Shown here: positions 60,958 to 64,000 of the stretch, piece after piece
Layout of the letters: every line of letters starts with the position of its first letter
Numbering within the stretch: the first letter of the stretch is position 1
Origin: Angiostrongylus vasorum
Lineage: Eukaryota; Nematoda; Chromadorea; Rhabditida; Metastrongylidae
DNA: 64,000 nucleotides
Direction of reading: 5' to 3'
Assembly (NCBI GenBank): GCA_018806985.1
Contig: JADANN010000146.1
Location: forward strand, 434,001 to 498,000
Notes under the pieces: generated by a model
Told to the model about the DNA's origin: nothing
What the model saw: the letters and a program-made list of their open reading frames with translations, nothing else
Database searches by the model: none
Made by a program: the position numbers and the translations under genes

Positions 60958-61960
60958 ACAATCATGTAAAAAATCGCCGTCAAAACACACGTTAGGCAAC
61001 GGGAGTCCATCTTGCCAAAAATTATTTACTGGCACCCTCGAGAACGTCATGCCAACATTGGAATGGGACATCATGGGAGTGGAAAATCGATGGTCGGCAG
61101 TTACATCATCTTCGCTTTGCTGATGACATCGTTTTCATAACATCAACCATTAGTGAAGCGCAACGAATGCATGCTGACTTTGATAAAGCTTGTTGAAGGA
61201 TTGGTCTTCGACTAAATCTCACAAAAACGATGTTCATGAGGAACGATCGGTTTCGTATGCCCCATTCACGATCAGCGGAACGAATATCTCGGATGCTCCA
61301 GTTACGTCTATCTAGGTCGGAAAATCAATGCGATGAAGGACTTAGCTCCAGAGCTGAGCAGAAGGAAACGAGCGGCTTAGGGAGCTTTCTAGAGCATCGT
61401 GGATATAGTGAAGAGAACAAAGAACACCCGGCTCCGTGCCCACCTTCTCGACTCAACGGTACTTCCTGCCCTAACGTATGCGTCAGAAACCCGGTCGCTG
61501 CGTAAACATGATGAAAAATCATTCAGCGTTATTGAACGCTCAGTCGAAACGACGATGATAGGAGTGTCCCGTGTCACGGAAATAAGGGAAGAGATCCGAA
61601 GCTCCGACCTGCGTCAATAATCAAAAATCAAAGATACCGCTCTGTACGCCAAACAGTCGAAGAGAAGGTGGGCCGGAGACGTAGTCAGTATGAATGAGAA
61701 CCGATGGACAAAAGCCATTGGTGACTGGATTGCTCGGGATGTTAAGCATGTTGCAGGGAAGGCCTCTGACCCGATGGTCGGAGTTCTTCACGAAAAGCGT
61801 AGAAGAAAGATATGATGCCCAACGAGTCCCTAGAGCGAGCAAAACCCACTGGGCTACTCTTGCCCATGACAGGGGAAAAATGGACGATTTACTGGCGTCC
61901 GCTGAAATCACTCGATAATTCAAGAGACGGCAAATGATATAGGTGATACAAGTGAATGTT
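60958..61960 (+). mobile_element. Outer RTE LINE, 3' part
   Basis: Resumes in alignment with where the 55.7-57.6 kb part stops. It contains LEWDIMG-like sequence, an intact FADD box (HLRFADDIVFIT), the KRTKNTRLRAHLLDSTVLPALTYASET block and the RRWAGDV/RWTKAIGDW end, stopping near 61,918 with a GGTGATACAAG tail. Stop codons and frameshifts mark it as dead. Confidence 0.88.
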
Positions 61961-61964
61961 CGTT

Positions 61965-63800
61965 TAGCAGTCGACCTAATAGAACTGCAAATCAGTACTG
62001 ACCCACCCACCCATTATTATCCTGCAAAGGTTATGCTCCAAGTATTGAGCCTAGTACTGAACACAACAGTTTCGGCACCCCAGGTGAGCAAACATTTCGT
62101 TCCGCTTGCATTGTAGACAGGTGCGTAGCAGTCATATTCCGAATTCTAGTACTTGGTTGTCCTCTGCTATATCGCACCATTCGTATAGCCTGTCTGATGA
62201 AGTTTGGCAAGATCCGGTCTCCTAGAAAGTGGTGGAAAGGAATGACGTCGTTTATCTATCTAAGGTAATCTTCTGTTGCGGTTACGGGGCCTCCTTTACT
62301 ACTCGGAAGTTTTGCGCTGACACAACACGTAGCAATTTCCGAGACCGACTTTGTCTTAACCTTGGCATTGTTCAATAAGTCAGCACTTCATTTTTGAGCA
62401 GATACGATGTCATTAACAAGAGCAATTCACTATTGGCTGAGGTTTCGGTGGCTTCAGACACCTCGTGTCTGTTTAGGAATAAACCACGGACTTATTGAAA
62501 ATTGTTGAGGATAACATAAAGTCGGTCCCCGGGATCTATAATCCATTAATGATCCTCAAGCTACAGTATGATCTGTAAAACAGAACAAAAAAAGACATCA
62601 AACTGATATGTCGGTGACCAACCGAAAGTCAATGAATAGACATATGTGCTCAAACATCGCTACGATACGATGAATGGCATCGAATGCATGGCACATGCCC
62701 AAAGGCATTGGTCAATATTGGATGAATTACCGTCGTCTTATCTTCTCCAGGCGCAACGAGCATTGATGTCAGTGCATCCTATTCCTCAGAATGGGCTTTG
62801 TTCGCAATATTGCATTTATGTTGCTTTCTTCCTCCCTTCAACATCAAATCTTCGAAAGTGATTCATTCGTTTTCCTACTGGAGTAAATATGTCTCAACTG
62901 TAGCCTTTCAATACCTTCTCGGATTGTTAAGGTATCACGATGCTGATAAATAGATTTATTCGTTTAACGTTTCGACATCTCCGTCTTCATCAAAGCCGAT
63001 GATTCCTGTCGATGGTGCATAGCCGTTCGTCTTTGCGATCTGGCATCTTCGTCGTCGTACCGACTAGGATCTCCTTCAGTACAGCACCACTCGAATATGG
63101 CAATCTCACCTCACAGCCATCTTCTATACAGAACGGCTGCTGTTAATATGATTGTCCGTTGATAATAATTTGTTCATCAACGGATAATCAATTCTGCGGC
63201 AATCGGGTAGTATGTTACATGGCACATTGCGAATCATGAAACAATAACGATGTGCAATAACAAACAGTGATATTTCAAGAAGAAACAATAATTTCAACGA
63301 AAACCGTCCTGAATGAAACAGCGCTGCCGCGTAAGATTGCCTCATTCAAGCGGAGATCCACTGAAGAGGATCCAACTCGGTACAACCACGAAGGTGCCAC
63401 ATCGCGAAGACGAACGACTGTGGTCCATCAACACGGATCATCGGCTCTGATGAAGACGAAGATGTCGCAACGTTGGGTGAACAAAGTTATTCGTCAGCTT
63501 CGTGTTAGCTTCATTTCAAGAAGCTACTGATGATTGGTACGGAGAGAAGTTAAATGACGGTCGGCTTAAAAGTTATTGTCGCCTTTCACCTCAAATAAAG
63601 TATGACTTGCCACTGGTAGTGACTGCATGCAACCACCACTTCCGCCACCATTCAATAATCGCATGATTGTGCCCAGAAGCTGATGTGACTTGTGGATTCA
63701 TTTCGGAGAGACAGAGTCAGAGGTAAGGCCTAATAGTTGCACAACACATCTAGTTATTTTGTGAACCCTAGAAGAACGAAAGAATAAAGGATAAAGGATA
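61965..63800. other. Repeat-rich intergenic region
   Basis: Holds Penelope-associated repeats near 62,330-62,550, 62,950-63,090 and 63,340-63,520, and an R1 tail relic at 62,670-62,715. No gene seen. Confidence 0.4.
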
Positions 63801-63807
63801 GTGCTCT

Positions 63808-64000
63808 CAGAGTTGATCAATCTCTGAGGGATGCGCCATGCATTCGACTTCACCCAAGCATTGTTTGGAGGTGATCGAATGCGTGTCTGTCCTTTACAAT
63901 GACTCGCAGTGGCCTACCAATGCATCGAGCCAGCGCTGTTATGCTCCCAGACAAGCCTGTTAAGAATTTGCCGACTCCGGAGGGATGGAAGGTTTGGTGG
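63808..64000 (-). repeat. R1 SINE copy, cut by window end
   Basis: Reversed unit from GTTGATCAATCTCTGAGGG; it runs off the window. Confidence 0.7.

Overview
The window looks like nuclear DNA of a parasitic roundworm, most likely a strongylid (clade V, hookworm-like). The reasons are small phase-consistent exons with nematode-style acceptors (TTTCAG, TTTTAG), secreted cysteine-rich and GGYG-rich proteins, a possible spliced-leader acceptor right before an ATG, RTE-type LINEs, a mariner remnant, Penelope-type fragments and many tRNA-derived SINEs. No bacterial operon, CRISPR array, rRNA or convincing free-standing tRNA was seen. Species assignment is inference.

Genes, all on the minus strand. 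(1) 1,212-6,738: an eleven-exon hyccin (FAM126) gene, a predicted regulatory subunit of the plasma-membrane PI4-kinase IIIalpha complex. (2) 8,398-8,655: an unidentified exon. (3) 10,550-21,566: a seven-exon secreted protein with about 17 CX3CX3CX3C modules, a TATA box and a poly(A) signal. (4) 30,708-31,904: a two-exon secreted GGYG-repeat peptide gene with a TATA box; a further GC-rich terminal exon at 29,407-29,444 has the matching phase and could be an alternative 3' end. (5) 38,788-39,577: signal peptide and Cys-rich N-terminal exons of an unidentified secreted or membrane protein; exons at 35,738-36,559, with a membrane segment and polar tail, may be its 3' half.

The rest is mostly repeats. 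At 55.68-61.96 kb one RTE retrotransposon (minus) sits inside an older one (plus). Other LINE pieces lie at 26.9, 33.4 and 53.1-54.0 kb, GIY-YIG Penelope endonuclease pieces at 33.7 and 43.5 kb, and a mariner remnant at 47.2-47.7 kb. Four dispersed repeat families (named R1-R4 here) occur tens of times. R2 twice forms an inverted dimer with clear target-site duplications.

The most unusual observations are: six single-base insertions that interrupt otherwise clean exons of two genes, each restorable by removing one base; inverted-dimer R2 insertions; the nested RTE pair that shares two stop codons; repeated hammerhead-like cores in Penelope-associated repeats; and the possible alternative terminal exon of the GGYG gene.
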